This document shows, piece by piece, positions 61,348 through 64,000 of a stretch of DNA of 64,000 nt. Source of the stretch: Blumeriella jaapii (lineage: Eukaryota; Ascomycota; Leotiomycetes; Helotiales; Drepanopezizaceae); the NCBI GenBank assembly GCA_009599575.1, contig VWND01000073.1, positions 682,001 through 746,000 on the forward strand. Direction: 5' to 3'. A program made the translations under genes and the position numbers. Every line of letters begins with the position of its first letter. Position 1 is the first letter of the stretch. Under the pieces are notes generated by a model, which was given only the letters and a program-made list of their open reading frames with translations, did no database searches and was not told the origin of the DNA.

Positions 61348-63024
61348 ATGGCGACCAATGGTAGCTTTACTCAGCTGGACCAGTACAAGAGTACCACTGA
61401 GCAGTACCCAGCTACCTCAGGTGCGACTGATGCCACTTCAGGAAATGCCTCGGGCAGCGATCTTTCCAAGGATGAGGTTGGATGGTACTTCGTTGAGCAA
61501 TACTACACCACCTTGAGCAAGTCTCCAGAGAAGCTCCACGTAGGTTCCAGAGAATTGTCTAATTACACATACTGACTAGTTGTAGCTCTTCTACGGAAAG
61601 AGATCCCAGTTCGTTTCCGGTCTCGACGCTGAAGTCACTTCAGTCTCGGTCGGCAGAGCTGTAAATCCACTTCCTACCCACTCTTCATCGCAAGCTAATG
61701 GTCGCAGGCTATTCAAGAGCGTATCAAAGAGCTCGATTTCCAAGACTGCAAGGTCCGCGTGTCCAACGTTGATTCCCAAGCTTCGTACGACAACATCGTT
61801 ATACAAGTCATTGGTGAAACCTCCAACAAGTCCGCCGAATTGAAGAAGTTTGTTCAGACTTTCGTTCTCGCTCAACAACCTACCGGCTACTTCGTTCTCA
61901 ACGACATCTTCAGATACATCAACGACGAGGGTGAGGAGGAGGCTGTCGACAGTGCACTGGAGGAGGCAGCTGGACCTCTTGTGGAGGATGTTGAGATGCC
62001 AAAGGCCCAGCCCTCATCTGAAGAGCCCGCTGCTGCTCTCGACGCAGAAGTCGTCGACGAGAAGCTCGAGAAGGCTGCCGAGCCAGAAAAGGTTGAGGAG
62101 GCTCCGGCTACCAATGGTACTCCTGCTCCCAAGGTTGAGGAGACTCCAGTTGCCGCACCAGAGGCAGAGGAGCTCCCTACCCCAGATGTTGCCGAGAAGG
62201 AGGTTGAGGTGGAGACGATCAAGGAGCCAGAGAAGCCCAAGGAGCCTACCCCAAGCCCGGTGAACACACGCCCAGTTACTGCCAAGCCAGCTGCTCCCGC
62301 TCAGCCAACCGGACCTCCAAAGCCATTGAGCTGGGCCAGCAGAGCTGCAGCCGCTGTCGGTTCCGCACCAAAACCTGCCATCCCGAATGTCGCTCCTAAG
62401 ACCTCTACCCCACCTGCTCAAGCTCGGGCCGCTCCAACTGCTAAACCTGTCCAAGCTCAAGCTCAAGCTCCAATTCCCGCCCCTGCCCCTGCACCTGTCG
62501 AGAAGGAAAAGGAGAATGGAGCTAATGCTGGATGGCAAAGCGTTGGGGATCACGCAAAGAGACAAAACCGACCCCAATCCATTTCTGCCGCACCTGAGAA
62601 GGACCCAGGTACTATGGGCTACGTCAGAAATGTCACCGAGAAGGTTCAGACTGAGGAGCTGCGCGCTGCATTAGGTAGTTTCGGCCAACTGATCTACTTT
62701 GATGTCAACCGTGGAAAGGTGGGACTTACCGCCACTGCTTCAAGTGTCTAGCTAACCATCTTACAGAACTGCGCTTTTGTCGAGTACGCCACCGCTGAGG
62801 GATACCAGGCTGCTGCTGCTGCAAATCCACACCAGGTTTCCGGAGAGGCCATCTACGTCGAGGCTCGCCGACCAAAGCCAAGTGCGTACGGTGGAAATGG
62901 ATACTCTGGAGGAGGTCGCGGAGGTCTCAACCAGCGCGGAGGACGAGGCCAGTTCCAAAACAGAGGCCGAGGTGGTGGAGGAGCTCCTCGCGGTCGAGGC
63001 ACATCCGCATCCACCACCGCTTGA
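61348..63024 (+). CDS. G3BP-type RNA-binding protein (NTF2-like domain, RRM, RGG tail)
   Basis: Exons 61348-61539, 61586-61660, 61708-62718 and 62767-63024 give 511 residues. Residues about 40-165 form an NTF2-like domain (VGWYFVEQYYTTLSKSPEKLHLFYGKRS, spliced at LH; then YDNIVIQVIGE and QTFVLAQQPTGYFVLNDIFRYI). A long acidic then Pro/Ala-rich linker follows. An RRM at about residues 405-480 has RNP1-like NCAFVEYA, and the C-terminus is RGG-rich (GGGRGGLNQRGGRGQ). This is the architecture of vertebrate G3BP, fission yeast Nxt3 and budding yeast Bre5. These proteins bind the ubiquitin protease Ubp3/USP10 and act in stress granules. Clean splicing, no anomaly. Confidence 0.93.
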
Positions 63025-63968
63025 TCTATTAACACATAGCCGACCATAGTTGCCGGCGAATTATCACCATATCCTTCTTCGACGTTGTACCATACTTGGA
63101 CTTCGATCCTCTCATGAGACCAGGACGCTTACCTTCTATCTCGTGCATTCTATTACTGATCATCATTTCTCTTCCCTCGGCGCAAAAAGTTCAGCAGGTC
63201 CTATTCTCACTTGTCGTAATGCCTTGATGTCTTCTCTGCATGCGTCATTTTGCATTTTCACACGGATGGGTTTGGGACACAGTTGTAACGGTTGCGACTC
63301 GATGGACTTCCCGGCAAAAATCTTCTCTCGGTGTTTTTGTTGGCTGGTCTGGGTTGCTCTTTTTCCTAGTCGTCGCTGGTCTTAAGGGGAGCGGAGCGTG
63401 ATCTATGGTTGCATGGACTTGGTCGGAGATTTCTTGCTTGGTTGGTGGCCGGATACTTCGTGGGGTATTCGGTGTATGCTGGTTGCAGAAGGAACGCGGA
63501 CAATATGAGGCCGGAATGGTAGATGGCTGGTGAGAAGTCGCTTATGAAACTGTATTTATGCTATTAAAGTAATACAGAATATCAAACACATTCCGGAATC
63601 GTAAATCGTGATTTTCGTGAATCCAAACCTCGCAAAGCACATTCCTTTGTCGATTAATCGACTGCTTCCAAGTGCACCTTGTACTAGTCACCTTTACCAT
63701 TTACTATGTGGAAAAATTGAAACAGACTTCTGGTATGCAATCCTAGCTATCTAGATGCAACATGGTCATACGTTCTATGCCATATCAAGAACCTCAGCAA
63801 GATCGAAACAGCACCTCATGCTTGAGGCCTGGTTCGAGAGTCACGTGATACACGTAAATTGAGAGTCGCGCTCATCGCGTTGGTCGCGACTTGCCAAAGT
63901 CAAGGCAACGAAACTCGCAGCTCAGCAAACAAATAAGGCAACCGCCAGCCAAACTTGAGCTTCTCAAA
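63025..63968. other. Intergenic region
   Basis: This holds the 3' untranslated region of the G3BP-like gene and the promoter of the next gene. A CACGTG E-box-like word is at 63842-63847 within TCACGTGATACACGTAA. No further gene is seen. Confidence 0.5.
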
Positions 63969-64000
63969 ATGGCTCTGTAAGTATCGCTTTCGACAATCGT
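63969..64000 (+). CDS. First codons of a further gene (partial)
   Basis: An ATG in good context (TCAAAATGGCTCT) is followed after eight bases by a consensus donor GTAAGT at 63977. A very short first exon (Met-Ala-Leu) with an early intron is common for fungal housekeeping genes such as ribosomal proteins. The rest lies outside the window, so identity is unknown. Confidence 0.45.

Noticed and set aside
61850..62263. 137-codon frame overlapping the G3BP-like linker
   Set aside because: Arg/Leu/Ser-rich shadow of the acidic Pro/Ala linker in another frame.

Overview
The window looks like nuclear DNA of a filamentous ascomycete (Pezizomycotina). The evidence is short introns of about 46-60 bp with CTAAC/CTGAC-like branch sites, fungus-only families (WSC, Zn2Cys6 activator, DUF3295), and a retrotransposon decayed by transitions only, in the style of repeat-induced point mutation (RIP). 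I cannot place it to class or species. Splice sites were read by eye and checked by reading-frame arithmetic.

Layout. 1-4.1 kb: a secreted WSC-domain protein with a serine-rich repeat stalk. 4.15-11.95 kb: a gene-free, AT-rich block. A 6,476-bp chromodomain Ty3/Gypsy element on the minus strand, with 297-bp LTRs and a 5-bp target duplication, sits inside an older non-coding element bounded by inverted repeats and TA. 12.9-16.1 kb: a Zn2Cys6 transcription factor. 17.6-19.4 kb: a class III (CaiB/BaiF-type) CoA-transferase. 19.4-23.5 kb: no gene seen. 23.5-32.4 kb: three conserved or hypothetical minus-strand genes. 32.7-33.5 kb: the mitochondrial F1 ATP synthase delta subunit. 33.5-38.8 kb: a gene-free stretch rich in GTACTGTAC palindromes and G tracts. 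38.9-41.1 kb: a DUF3295-type protein. 43.0-44.0 kb: the small GTPase Sar1. 44.7-47.1 kb: a membrane-anchored patatin-like lipase. 47.1-52.1 kb: gene-poor with many microsatellites. 52.2-59.5 kb: a Myb/SANT-like protein, an Ap4A phosphorylase, a TPR-like protein and a small basic protein. 61.3-63.0 kb: a G3BP-type NTF2/RRM protein. 63.97 kb: the first codons of another gene.

The genes are unrelated housekeeping and regulatory genes in mixed orientation. I see no biosynthetic cluster or operon-like unit. Sar1, ATP synthase delta, Ap4A phosphorylase, the TPR-like protein and the G3BP-like protein read cleanly once introns are removed. Six other genes each need one or two single-base frame corrections, several of them next to short homopolymers. 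That pattern suggests either residual indel errors in the assembly or scattered pseudogenisation, and it matters to anyone reusing these models.

The most distinctive structure is the nested transposon block: a RIP-inactivated chromovirus inside a TA-flanked, hairpin-rich, non-coding inverted-repeat element that carries its own internal repeats. I found nothing I would call a new molecular system.
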